Shown: positions 47,727-58,797 of the stretch, piece after piece
Layout of the letters: each line of letters begins with the position of its first letter
Numbering within the stretch: the stretch's first letter is position 1
Source of the DNA: Pogostemon cablin
Lineage: Eukaryota; Streptophyta; Magnoliopsida; Lamiales; Lamiaceae
Direction of reading: 5' to 3'
Length of the DNA: 64,000 bases
Assembly (NCBI GenBank): GCA_023678885.1
Contig: CM042962.1
Location: 29,378,677 to 29,442,676 of the forward strand
Translations under genes and position numbers: made by a program
The notes under the pieces: generated by a model
Databases searched by the model: none
What the model was told of the DNA's origin: nothing
What the model saw: the letters and a program-made list of their open reading frames with translations, nothing else

Positions 47727-49054
47727 GAGTTAAAAGTTTTTTTTTCCAAAACTTATTACAACTTTAGATTCTGTCATAAAAAGATAATTGCATCGATTTT
47801 GTCTCATAACTATTACTTTTGTTTCAATTTTGCCCAATTTTCGTCGAAAACCTAGATTTTCGCCGAAAAATGGTGACGTGCACACACATGACTGTTCAAT
47901 TTGGGGGAAATCGGTGACAATGATGAGGTGTCAGTGAGGTGTCACTCCAATTAAGTTTGAGCCAATGAAATTGAAACCTAATATATAATTAAACAATATT
48001 AAGATTGCCACATCATATTTCACATAAAAAAATGAATATTACATTAATTAAAAAATTAAAAATTAACAAGGAAAATTAAAAAGGAAAAATAATTTGTTAT
48101 TACAGAAAAAAAAATTAGAGTGATTAACGTTGGAAATTGAAGAACAGAATGTTTTCCACCGCTGCTCCACCAACCACCATCGCCGTCTGATTAAAGTTGG
48201 AATCAGTCATCGGATCTCTTTGCACGATGTTTCTCTCCCAGGTGGCCTTCCTGTAGAACAACATATTCGCACCAGTTTTGGATAGCTCCATTTCTTTATT
48301 GATTTTTTGCTTCTTCGACAGCCTCCCATCATCTTTCAATTTCTTGCTTCTTCGACGGCTTCCCAGAGTTGTCCGACGAAGGCGCCTCCGGAGGTCATGC
48401 CGACAGGAGGTCCCTGGAACGCCAATTTATTCTTCCTCTTCACAATCGACCCCATGGTTTTGCCAGATTTTTCTTCATCTCCACTCTTTGCCCGTCGACA
48501 CCGCCACCACCACCGCTACCATCGTCGCGATCGGATTGGAAAACCTCAGATCTAGTTTTCCCCTAATGGTATTATCCCTTGATCATTGAATTGAAAGATA
48601 ATTTTTTAGGGTTCTTCAAATTAGAAGATGAAGGTTCTGGGGATTTTTATTTTCACGTAATTCATTCTTCTTTTTCAAAAATTAGAATTGGAATTCAGAA
48701 ATTTTAGTTTTATTTTTATTATTATTAATATTAATTTATTATTTTTTATGTACTGGAGTATTTGATTTTTTAATTGAATTTTCAACGTGGAAGCCTATAA
48801 GGTAATTAAGTGGAAGGTGATTAATTATTATTTTTTATTTTATTTTTGTACTTGCATATATGATGTGGCATAATGATTGGATGAATTTTCATTGAAATAG
48901 CCACGTCATCAAATGTGGCCGGATTCCCCCAAATTAGAGAATTAATCACGTGCATGGCACATGACATTTTCTAGCCAAATTTTAGAGTTCCAGTAAAAAT
49001 GGAGCAAAATTGAAACAAAACTAATAGTTATGGAACAAAAAAAACTTTTAACTC
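47727..49054. mobile_element. Long-TIR Mutator-like element with possible captured sequence
   Basis: Ends GAGTTAAAAG and CTTTTAACTC. Imperfect inverted arms about 200 bp long share cataactatta, ttttgtttcaattttg and aatttgggggaa. The 9-bp duplication has one mismatch (caagtcaac 47718-47726, taagtcaac 49055-49063). Terminal sequence resembles the Pack-MULE at 53460. The interior 48124-48570 is GC-richer and on the minus strand gives two overlapping open stretches (MGSIVKRKNKLAFQGPPVG at about 48452; MELSKTGANMLFYRKATWE at about 48291) that may be captured exons. Not identified. Confidence 0.75.
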
Positions 49055-49063
49055 TAAGTCAAC

Positions 49064-50809
49064 CTACCTGCCACACTGCCTCTCTCTTCTCACTATCACA
49101 CATGCCACCCAACATCACACCACTTCATGCACACACTACACGCACACACTATCCCCTTGTCGACCGTGAGCTTCAGCAGCGAGGAGAAGATGTCAAATGT
49201 GACAAACAGAGCAAGGTATGTAAATTTCCTATCTTCTTTCTCTCCATGTTCCATTCTTTATTTTTCTATATTTCAATAATCCTACAATCTTTTCTTAAAC
49301 TTATTTCCATACTTAATCAAAAAAAAGTTTGGGGAGATGCCTTTAGTTCTTTGAAATTTCTTTTGTAACTTGATGAGCAAAGGAGCATAAAGAGCCATGT
49401 AAGGTAAGAATTCTATTTTCTATTTTCTCTCCATATTCTATACTTTATCTTTTCTATATTACAAGACCCCTATACTCTTTCTTAAACTTATTTTGATATT
49501 CTATTGAAAATAAGTTTGGGGAGAGGGAGGTAGGTTTCTTGATCATTTTTCTTTTAATGTGGAGAGCAGAAGAGATTGCCGAGGGATATTGCAAGTAGAG
49601 GTAAGTGAGCTGAATTTTGAGTTGACCTGCTATGAGTACAGTGGATCGAGTAGCTGCATGTGCTTGAGAGATTTTTTTTTAATTTGCATGTTGTGGCATG
49701 AAAAGCGTAATTTCTATTACTACTCCATGCACTTGAACATTTCTGATATAATTTTAGGTATATGACATGATTTGGTTTATGATGAAAATATTTTTATGCT
49801 TAACTTAAAAATTGTTAGTATTAATTAAGTGGATGGAATTGTGTTGTTGCATAAATGATGACTTGCTAGATAGCCTTGGTTGTTAGAATTATTTTATACC
49901 TAGTGAGATTTTGAGCCTTTTGAAAATCATTCTAATACATGATTGTTTAATTCTTAAGAGTCTCTTGATTAATTGTGACGTGTTTTTAGAACTTTCCCCG
50001 AGTCTCTTTTAATATTCGAGAATAGTCTAGTGAATTATGGAAATGATATTAGGTCATCTTTGATTTATGCAACCCATTTTTTTTCTATACACTTTACCTG
50101 AATTCATTTAATATTTAGTCAGCCTGTTGAGCCTTAAAAATTCATTCTTTGAATAACTCATTTGAGCTTAATCAATATTTGATTTTTCCTTGTTTTACTT
50201 GGATTAATTAAGTAATGGTTAAGGATGTTAGAAGAGGAATGTGAATAATTTAAAGTTGAAAAGGATAATGAAAAAAGGAGAAAAAAAAGATATAAAAATT
50301 ATATTGAGTCGAAAAAGAAAGAACTCGGAATCATCCGAATAAGCATCAAGGAAGAGTGATAAACTATTAATGCATATATTCGTAAGAATCAAGAAAAATC
50401 TAGAAAAAATTAAATAAGATAAATTGTAATAAAGAAAAAGGAAAGCTAGAGAATTCTAAGAGAGCATGCAACATGGATAAGGAAATTATCCTAGAAAATT
50501 CTAGTCTGCGTCGGTTAATTAACCGACATATACTATCTATAAATATGAGTGGCATGATCAATTATATTAGTGTGTACCAAAATCCCATAAATAACATCCA
50601 CTCCTTATACTCCATAAACCACGACTCTCCATATTATCATATAAATTATTAAACACCCACTCCCATCCATATTATACTACAACTCCACTTTCAACCTCGC
50701 GCCACACACTCATCAAACTTTCTACCTTAAATAAAACACCAACACATCCACGCTGAAACAACTGCAACAAACATAATTACTAACCTAACATACTTAATAT
50801 TAATCAATT
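49064..50809 (+). other. Probable Tat/Athila 3' non-coding remnant, otherwise unassigned
   Basis: Phrases such as aagtttggggagaggg (49505), the long AT-rich stretch, and ttaggtcatctttgatttatg (50051), which parallels ttaggccatccttgaattta (60465), resemble the 3' untranslated part of Tat/Athila elements. No coding domain is seen. An 18-bp perfect palindrome lies at 50510-50527. 50560-50809 is AT-rich with nothing identified. Confidence 0.4.
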
Positions 50810-51640
50810 CCTTTACGGCTAGATTGGTATGACTGAATGAAATAATAGGGAAATGAGATGAACTTATAGATGGAATAGTAATAGGAATAAAATGATTCAA
50901 AATTAATTTTATCATGATTGATATCGTTCAAGAATAACTAAAGTAATAGAATTTTTATTTCTTTGTTAATTTCAATCTCATTAATAGTATTTTTATAATA
51001 TTATATTTAAAATTAATTTATATAAAATATTAAATTAATTAAAATTTTAATGACGATTTTATATGTTTTAATAATCATAGAAAAATATTAAATTAAAAAT
51101 AAAATAAAATATTAATATTTTTAAAATATAAATAAAATTAAAATACAAATAAAAAATTTTATATATATTAAAAAATATTAAACTATGTATAAAAAATTAG
51201 GCAAAAACTTGTGTGTGCCCGGGCGTACGGAATCACACTCTTTGTGCCTTTAGAATTTTATGTTAAATTATATACCCTTTAATATAAAGATGTGTACCCT
51301 TTATTTAAATAAAAAATATTAATGAAAAGTGTATACCCTTTAGAACAAAATGTTGTACCCTTATTAATTAAAGTGTATACCCTTTAAAACAAAATAATGT
51401 ACCCTTATTCATAATACTAAATTCTAAAGGCGCACAGCTTGCACCCAAGTGCACGCAAACCTCACTCAAAAAATTATATTTATATCTATATTACATATAT
51501 ACAATATATTCAATTTAATTAATAATATTAATTTTTTATATATAATTTACTAATTTTTATTTTGAATAAAGATTAAAATAATTATATACATTCATATTTA
51601 AAAAATTTAATTTAATTTTTTTACCGTATATAAAAATATT

Positions 51641-51642
<2 letters not shown>

Positions 51643-51720
<78 letters not shown>
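51643..51720. repeat. (TA)n microsatellite, left of solo LTR
   Basis: About 75 bp of TA. It continues as TA at 52902-52940 on the other side of the solo LTR. Confidence 0.95.
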
Positions 51721-51721
<1 letters not shown>

Positions 51722-52898
51722 GATACCCGAGCTTCTCACTACTCATGTGCCAATATAATTTAATTTGTGTTATGTGCATTTTATAATTATGTGATAATTA
51801 TGTGGCAATTATGTGATAGTTATTTTACATTTTAATTATCTTTATATTATATTTGAGACATACGTGATAAACATGGTGACAATATGTGAATATATGTGTG
51901 CATAAATATTTACGTGCATTAATTTGGATATATGAGTAAATTATTTTATGAGTATAAATACACTTTTCTTAATTATTAAGTATCACACGTATTCTCGTAA
52001 TAATAATAGTGGGTAGAAAAATATACACGTATATGTATTAATTTGTAAATGCATTATATCTTAGCTATTAAGTATTGCACGTATATTTGTAATGGATAAT
52101 AATAATAATAATTTCATTTACTATAAATAGAAACTTACAATAAATAGTAAGTTACTATTAATAGTAAATTAATTAAAGTTTGAGGCGGTGGGTTCATGCC
52201 CCCTACTCGTATAAATGGATGTTCACCCCATTTGGGGTTGAAGGCAGAAGCTGCGAAGAGAAAAAAAATAGAAAAGAGAGAAAAGAAAGTGAGAGAGAGG
52301 AGAGAGAGAGAGGAAGAAGAGAAAGAGAAAGGAGCGTGCCGGAACGTGCGTAGTCAGAATCGATCCGACACTAAGTGTGTCTATTGAGCTCATTTGGGGT
52401 GCATTCATAAGTGTGTCGTGGGGATCCCGCAACGTGAACAGTTTTCAAAATAAAAAAAAATTAACTAGAAAAATTAGGAAATAGGCGATAGAGAACTAAA
52501 TGCATTATCATGCACTAACATGCATGATTTCTACTTACTGAGATTTTTGTCTCACTAGTTTATGCATTGTAGGTGAGCCTGATGATGTTTGAGTATGTGG
52601 GGTGTGGTGCAAGCTGTGGAGCTCTTTTAGGGTTTTGAGCGGATGTACATAGGTGACGACCTGTTGGGCTATACCGTGGGTTATTTTGTTTCCGCTGATA
52701 TTTTGTTATGTAATATAATCAGTATTGTCACGAGTTTGTCTGATTTGAAGTGGTATCAGAAACCAGTTACGTATGTTGAACTGGGTGATGATGCTGGTTA
52801 TAAACATATTATGTGAAAAAAAAATTATGCAGATTTTTATAATGATGATGTTTATATTAAATAGTATTTAAATTATAAGTTGTGTAAGGTGGGTCGTG

Positions 52899-52901
<3 letters not shown>
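51721..52901 (+). mobile_element. Solo LTR of the 602-11337 gypsy family, internally deleted
   Basis: From TGATACCCGAGC to GTGTCA, matching the U3 (to about 52130) and the 3' third (from gagctcatttgggg at 52387) of the 1.86-kb LTR. The section with the splice-donor-like site and both tandem arrays is missing, with a purine-rich stretch in its place. TA repeats on both sides show it inserted into a (TA)n tract. No internal region follows, so it is a solo LTR. Confidence 0.88.

Positions 52902-52940
<39 letters not shown>
52902..52940. repeat. (TA)n microsatellite, right of solo LTR
   Basis: 39 bp of TA directly after the LTR end GTGTCA, followed by a short (GA)n run. Confidence 0.95.
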
Positions 52941-52944
<4 letters not shown>

Positions 52945-53141
52945 TAGAGAGAGAGAGAATGAAATGGGCAATACCATGGAGTGTGAGGAATGTCAATTCC
53001 CACAAATAAGGGAATACACATTCCTTTAGAATCGGGATTTCTATTGTTAAAAACATTCCAATCACGGGAATAGGAATAAAATTAGGAATATGACGATTTT
53101 ATTCCCATCCCATTAATTCTATCATACCAATCGTGCCCTTA

Positions 53142-53450
53142 TAGTAATCCATTTTATCTTTTCGGTATCAATGTTTTTTTTAAGGAGTGAAAGACTACTG
53201 AAGAACTTGTATCCATGAAAATATTAACAGTGGAGGCCCTGGAGGGTCATTCTTGGCCTAGATATTGAATGCTTGTGAAGAGACCCGGTCAACTTCAGTC
53301 CACTTAGTTTATCGTTATCATCATTACTAGAACACAATTCAATTAAAAAAGTTGGTCATATATGGCTCAAATTAAGTCAACTGTGATACTTCAAGGACAC
53401 ACCGAAGAAAATAACAAATTAATTATTATGCACTATAGATATTAATTCCG
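53142..53450. other. Unassigned interval with a dispersed repeat
   Basis: 53278-53330 is the reverse complement of 37548-37597 (around agttgaccgggtctctt) with some mismatches, so part of it is a dispersed repeat. No gene. Confidence 0.5.
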
Positions 53451-53459
53451 AGTTAAAAT

Positions 53460-54402
53460 CATTTTTGCTCCCATAACTATGGAGAATTTTTTATTCCGTC
53501 CCAAAAAAGATAAAATTTTCAATTTCGTCCCGTAACTCTTGATATTGGCTAATTTTGATCCCAATATCACCGGAAAATTATTTTTTTACCGGAAAATGGC
53601 ATGTGCACCGCACATGACGCCTCAAATTGGGGCTTTCTGGTAGCTTCATTCAATGTGGCAATTGAGAAAGAATTTGGACCAATCATTTTGCCAACTCAAA
53701 TTCTATTTTGTTTTATTTTTTCATTTTCATATCACCATTAAGCTGACGAAGATCCGATGGCAGTTCGACGCCGTTCTTGACGTCATCGTGGAGGAGCACT
53801 GCCAGATTTTGACGTTGAACTCTCCAGCTAGACGGGCTTGGATCGGAGCTGCACCACCTTGAAAAATTAAAGCTGGAGAATTATTCGAGTGACGAATCTA
53901 ATCGCCCCAAGGGCCTTCCTCAGCAGCGCTGCTCCCTAAATATCTCAAGAGACTAACGTTATCAAAAATACACCTCCAATGGGAGCACATCTCCACCCTG
54001 GCCATGATTGAAACCCTTCAAGCTCAAATACAGTGCTTTCACTGGAATGTCGTGGACTTCTGTGGGGAAGGCTACAATAGCTTCATAAATCTCCAATTCT
54101 TGCTCATTTTTATTGAATGAAATGCCACGTCAAAACCCGACAGTGCTCCTCCACGATGACGTCAAGAATGGCGTCGAACTGCCATCATTAGCTTGGAACT
54201 GAAAAATAAAAATAAAATAGAATTTGAGTTGGGCGTAATGTGCGATGCACATGATATTTTTAGGCCAAAAAATCATTTTTCGGCGATATTGGGACCAAAA
54301 TTGGCCAATATCAAGAGTTACGGGACGAAATTGAAAATTTTATCTTTTTTGGGACGAAATAAAAAATTCTCCATAGTTATAGGATCAAAAATGATTTTAA
54401 CT
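53460..54402. mobile_element. Pack-MULE (Mutator-like element with captured gene pieces)
   Basis: Begins GAGTTAAAATC and ends GATTTTAACTC with a perfect 9-bp duplication ATTAATTCC (53451-53459, 54403-54411). The outer ~190 bp are inverted repeats with high identity (for example cataactatggagaatttttt, gtaactcttgatattgg). Inversion continues inward to gatggcagttcgacgcc ... gtggaggagcactg (53757-53803 against 54143-54186). Between the arms lies host-like coding sequence. No transposase is present. Confidence 0.9.
53914..54120 (+). pseudogene. Captured NLR leucine-rich-repeat fragment
   Basis: A 68-codon open stretch inside the Pack-MULE reads PSSAALLPKYLKRLTLSKI, then HLQWEHISTLAMIETLQ, and NVVDFCGEGYNSF, ending INLQFLLI and TGA. 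The spacing of LKRLTLS, W.HIS.LA and the NL.FLLI ending matches LRRs of plant coiled-coil NLR resistance proteins of the late-blight-R1-like kind. It has neither NB-ARC domain nor start, so it is a fragment, not a working immune receptor. Donor gene not in this window. Confidence 0.65.
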
Positions 54403-54454
54403 CATTAATTCCGTTTCTAATGTTGAGAAAATTTCTTAAAATCTGAAAATTGAT

Positions 54455-54676
54455 TTGGGGAAGACAGTTGTAAACTCTCACGATGAGCTCTTTCCTACAC
54501 TCCAAACTGCCAAACTAACTGTAGGAAAATCAAGAAGAAAAGGAGTTAATTACATTTCGATTTCTAAACCTGTTACTCGTTGCGATACAACAAAACAATC
54601 TCGGAATCAACCTTCTGATATTTGGGATGTTGCATGTAAACAAGATTGGAGCATGCTTAAAAAGTTCTTATCTTAG
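54455..54676 (+). CDS. Unrecognised 73-codon open frame, possible exon fragment
   Basis: The frame reads MGKTVVNSHDELFPTLQTAK and later KPVTRCDTTKQSRNQPSDIW, ending KKFLS. Codon use looks more like host coding DNA than the AT-rich flanks, and it may be the last exon of a gene piece. No domain recognised, no second exon found. 54680-55334 holds no gene; it has a moderately GC-rich part at 54940-55270 with cgccac-type sequence. Confidence 0.3.
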   Translation: MGKTVVNSHDELFPTLQTAKLTVGKSRRKGVNYISISKPVTRCDTTKQSRNQPSDIWDVACKQDWSMLKKFLS

Positions 54677-55334
54677 ATTAGCTCTACCTTTTAAAGCTCT
54701 TTCTTGGGTTTTCTATTTTAGGCGGCATGTTTTGGCTCTTTTTTTGGCTTTGTTGATGAGAATGGAAATTAACGTATTTTAGTGTCCAATTTAACACTTT
54801 TTTATGAGTATTGTTGTTATATATTAGCACAAGTGTCTTATATTAAATATATGTGAGAAAAAGATACACTTGAGGTGTTTTGTTGTGTTTTATACCACTG
54901 TTGGAATAAGGCAGATCCCCATTCATTATTTACCTATCTAGCGCCACCCGATACCAAGTACCATATCGCCATCTTTCCCGTTGAATCGCCGCTTCCCCAC
55001 GCCACCAATCATTATCGGAAAATCCGTTCCTTTCAAACCTCCTTGAGCCGACATCCATGGAAAACCCCATGCCGCTGTTAAGCCAACTCCACCACCGAGA
55101 GTCCCAGCAATTCATATTGTTGTAGGTCCAAGAACTCCGCCAAAAACTATTGTCCTGCAAATCCTACCACTTGCCACGCCACTGTCGCCACAGCCCGGCG
55201 CCTTTCACCGCAAGGAAGGAGATGCCACCACATCCGGCTGATCTTCTGACCCCCTTGTGCCATCAACTTTTCTCAATTCTTTCATGCCACCCTTATCCTA
55301 ATGAATAACCCTCTTTCTCTCATAAAGTCTTTTC

Positions 55335-57104
55335 TGATGTGGAAGGTCAGACTATGCTGCAACCATAGAGCATACTAAGAAAAGTGCAAAGTTGGAGAAA
55401 AGGTGCAACTTGTGCTTGAATCCTGAAAAATGCACGTCCAATTTGTGTAATTTCTCTGTATTTTTGTGGAGATCAAAACTGGTGGTGTGATACATGGTTG
55501 GAAAGCCAATGAAAAGAGGAACGTTTTGGCGTAAAGAACACCTCAATCGAATTCCAAATGCGAGAGTTATGATCAAAATGGTGACGCCGCGAAAGCTGTG
55601 CTGAACAGAACGGCTGTGTCACTTTCCATGGCTTGTTAAACCTTCAATTCTTGGATCTTTTGTGAGTTTTTTATATGGATAGAAATCCAAGGAAGAGAGG
55701 ATCGCGTGAGCATAAGAATTACTCAAATTGGAGCTTGTATGTCGAAGTTATATGTGAAACGGTGAGACTGCACACTGCAGTTCGACCAGAGTTTCTACCA
55801 TGACACGATCGGTTCGACCTGATGTGTTGGTCGAACGAGAGGCCTGAACAAGCGCAAAATCAGGATTTTTACCCCCTGTTCATGAATTTTTGTGCTTTCC
55901 AAGAAAAAGTTCATCTTAGGTCCATAAGGGGAGCTTACAAGTATAAAAGGAGATGTAGATCACACCAAAATTGACAATACAATAGAGAGCGGATTTGATA
56001 CAACACAACACAAATCATACTACATCCCACAAGGGGGGATCACCCCCTAACCATCATCCACATCCTTTTCTCCATCCATCCATCACTTTGAAGATTCGTC
56101 TGTGGAATCAAGAGGAGAACCAAGAGGATGATTCAAGATGGAGAAGGACGCGACGACTCCTACATCTAGGGTTTCCTTCGTTTCAAAATTTATCTTGTAT
56201 TTTTCGGACTATGGGTAAGATTTATCCAACACCCATGATTATTCTTCGTAACATCATGGGCTAGAACCTTTTTGGTAGAACTAGAGTTGTGAATGTTTTT
56301 ACGAATTAATTAAACTTTCATGTGTAAACTCCATACAACACTACTTGTGGATTTATTTTATATATGATTGTGCTTTCTTAATCCATATTCACGGTTGTTT
56401 TGTGCAACTTCAATTGATATATAAAGTCTGAATATATACATTGGTCGTAGATTGAGTGCGTTCACCGATTAACAGGATTCCATGTTATGATTCTAAGTGA
56501 AGGGACTCCGAAGCTTCATTAAAACTATCATATATGAATACTTATTAATTGAATTGAATTCGGGTTAATAAGTAGGATAAAGAGTATAATTTTATAGTAC
56601 CTATAAAGGGAGATCATATCGAGTTAGAGTACCAATAGGCTAGGGAAATAATTGATACTGATAGTACCTAGAAAGGGGGTGGAATTATATCCCTTGCTCC
56701 GAAGTTATTCACACGTGTTACACGCAAATTTACTTGTGTCTATAGAGTAGATATGCATGGTTTAGTGATGCGTCCATATTCACAAGGCAGAGTCGGACAT
56801 CAACACACGAAAGGAAGATTAATGAGTGAAACTGGATTATCCTAGAGCTTTCTATTCTCCCACTTGATCCACTTTCGTATTCTTCTAGTATTATTTATTT
56901 TATTTGTTATTTTAATTAATTGTTTAATAGTTGATAATCAAACCTCAAACTGAATTGCCTTTCGTCTTAATTAATTTAGTTAATAATTAAATTGATAATA
57001 CACCGTTCTTTGGGTTCGATAATTCACTTAGTCGCTTGCTTAAGCTGCAACTGATATTCTTAATACTTGGGGATTAATTTTGCGTGCAAATAAAATGCGC
57101 ATCA
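55335..57104 (+). repeat. 5' LTR of the gag-only element
   Basis: The 3' half (56300-57104) matches the reverse complement of the solo LTR at 40029-41582. TATAAAAG at 55942-55949 is the probable core promoter. Upstream of it the word GTTCGACC/GGTCGAAC occurs at about 55780, 55812 and 55830. Confidence 0.75.
55942..55949 (+). promoter_or_regulatory. TATA box in LTR
   Basis: TATAAAAG in acaagTATAAAAGgagat. The same position in the solo LTR at 40029 has gagTATAAAAGaag on the minus strand. Confidence 0.6.
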
Positions 57105-57110
57105 AGTTCT

Positions 57111-57128
57111 TGACGTCGTTGCGAGGGG
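57111..57128 (+). other. Primer-binding site, Tat/Athila type
   Basis: TGACGTCGTTGCGAGGGG, a diverged form of the TGGCGCCGTTGCCGGGG-type site, 6 bp after the LTR end. Confidence 0.6.
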
Positions 57129-57218
57129 ACAGAATTAATTATTAGTTTATTATTTCTAGTTTAATTGAGATTATATTATTCTTGTCTTTAATTTCTAACT
57201 CTTATTTTTCTTAGGTGT

Positions 57219-58797
57219 ATGCTCACTAGATCAAAGACAGGTGAATTAGCGCCTTATAATCCAAAGATCGGAGCATCGTCGAGGAAGAAAAAGAAGAAGA
57301 ATAAGAACAAGAAAGTAGACCTAACTGAAGCTCTTGATTTAGGAGTTGAAATTGACGTGCTGAATTCGCAAATGATTGAAGCTGCAACCGAAGATAATTT
57401 GGAAGTAGAGACAGTCAACATGGCAGCGAATCCTAATACACTTGCCATCCGTGAAGTCTTTAAGAATAACAGATCTGGCAATGTTGGACTGTTAGGAGCA
57501 AAGGGAACTGGAGCTGATTTTGATTTACACCCTGCTCTTATCAGCATGGTTGAAAGGAGTCCCTTCTCTGGGGGAACATTCGAAGATCCTCAGTAATATC
57601 TAAATAAGTTCATTGGGTATGTAAGTACACAAAAAAATGCAGGAGCTCATTAGGATGCGAGAAAGATCATATTGTTTAAGTTCTCGCTGAATGAAAAGGC
57701 GAGAAATTGGTACGATAATTTTGATGCTGCTGAATGTGACACATGGGAGAATTTGAAAGTGAAATTCTTGGAGCGATACATGCCACCTTCAAAGGTGTTC
57801 AAGATGAAGAAAGAAATCAATCAATTTTTATCCATGGCAATGAGAAGTTTCATGAAGCTTGGAACAGGTTCAAGGACATGCTTCGTAAGTGTCCACAGCA
57901 TGGGCTATCTAAGGCTCAATATATCAGCATATTCTACAATGGGTTGGATTGCGATTCTCGAGTGTTACTGTATGCTTCTTCTAATGGAGCACTATTTAGA
58001 AGTCACCCATTGAGGCCGAGAAGCTTTTCGAGGATATTTCGATGAATTAAAGGGATGGGCCGAGTGATAGAGTGAGAGGCACTTATGTCCTTGGTAAAGT
58101 AGCACAAGTTGAGCATACTATGGTGAAGTCAGGAAGAGATGATTAGATCATCTCTAGTCTAACTAACATTAGCAAGCTACAAGAGTCTCAGCAAAAGCAG
58201 AGCACGGATTTATCTCAGAGAGTACCAATGATGCAGCAGGATAGTGGCTATGAAGGAGCTAGCCAAGAGGAGATCGAGGAGGCAAACTACGCCATGGGAT
58301 AAAGTATTCAAGGAACTAGGTACCCAAATCAAGGAAACCGGAACTATCAAGGGAATTACAATAATCGTGGTCCCCCAGGTAATTACCAACAACCGAGGAG
58401 GCCGGAGTTTTCATGGACCAATCCGAATAATGCGATGCAGCCTCCTATCGGTGTTAATTCAAGAGCTAAGGTGGAAGAAGGGAAACCGGATTTCAAAAAT
58501 ACGGTGAACAGGTACATGGCGAGAAATGATGTAAGAGTAGACCGTCTTGAGGCCAAACTAGAGAAGAAAATTGATGATAGTCATAAGGATTTGTCTACAC
58601 ATGTGAAAGACCTTAGGTTGTTGATGGGGGAGATGGCAGGTAATGTGAACAAATTGACTCAAACTATTGAGAAGGGGAAGTTTCCGTCTCAAAGTATTGA
58701 GAATCCAAAGTCTTGTCATGCCATTACACTGAGGTCTGAAATGCAATATGAGGAACCGATGAAGTCGAAATCAAATTCTGAAGCAGTAGGAGCCTGA
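57219..58797 (+). pseudogene. Tat/Athila-type gag, broken
   Basis: Starts MLTRSKTGELAPYNPKIG with a lysine-rich run. Then AIREVFKNNRSG and FDLHPALISMVERSPFSGG, TAA at 57594, and LFKFSLNEKARNWYDNF with WENLKVKFLERYMPPSKVF. A frameshift near 57830 leads to NEKFHEAWNRFKDMLRKCP and LSKAQYISIFYNGLD. More stops occur (58044, 58144, 58300), followed by asparagine/glycine-rich YPNQGNRNYQGNYNN and RRPEFSWTNPNN. A coiled-coil region (RLEAKLEKKIDDSHKD) and SCHAITLRSEMQYEEP complete it. These match the capsid region of Athila/Tat gag. Decayed but complete in layout. Confidence 0.82.

Larger units (their letters stand above)
50816..53138. mobile_element. Harbinger-like element split by later insertions
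   Basis: CGGCTAGATTGGTATGA at the left and GGGCACGATTGGTATGA read from the right are inverted ends, flanked by TTA on both sides (50813-50815, 53139-53141), the PIF/Harbinger target. The outer parts share ggaataggaataaaat-type sequence. The middle contains AT-rich DNA, a small repeat with taccctttaa phrases (51199-51463) and a solo LTR in a (TA)n tract. Confidence 0.6.

Noticed and set aside
57254..57547. Minus-strand frame opposite gag
   Set aside because: Antisense shadow of the gag start, whose sense frame matches the family.
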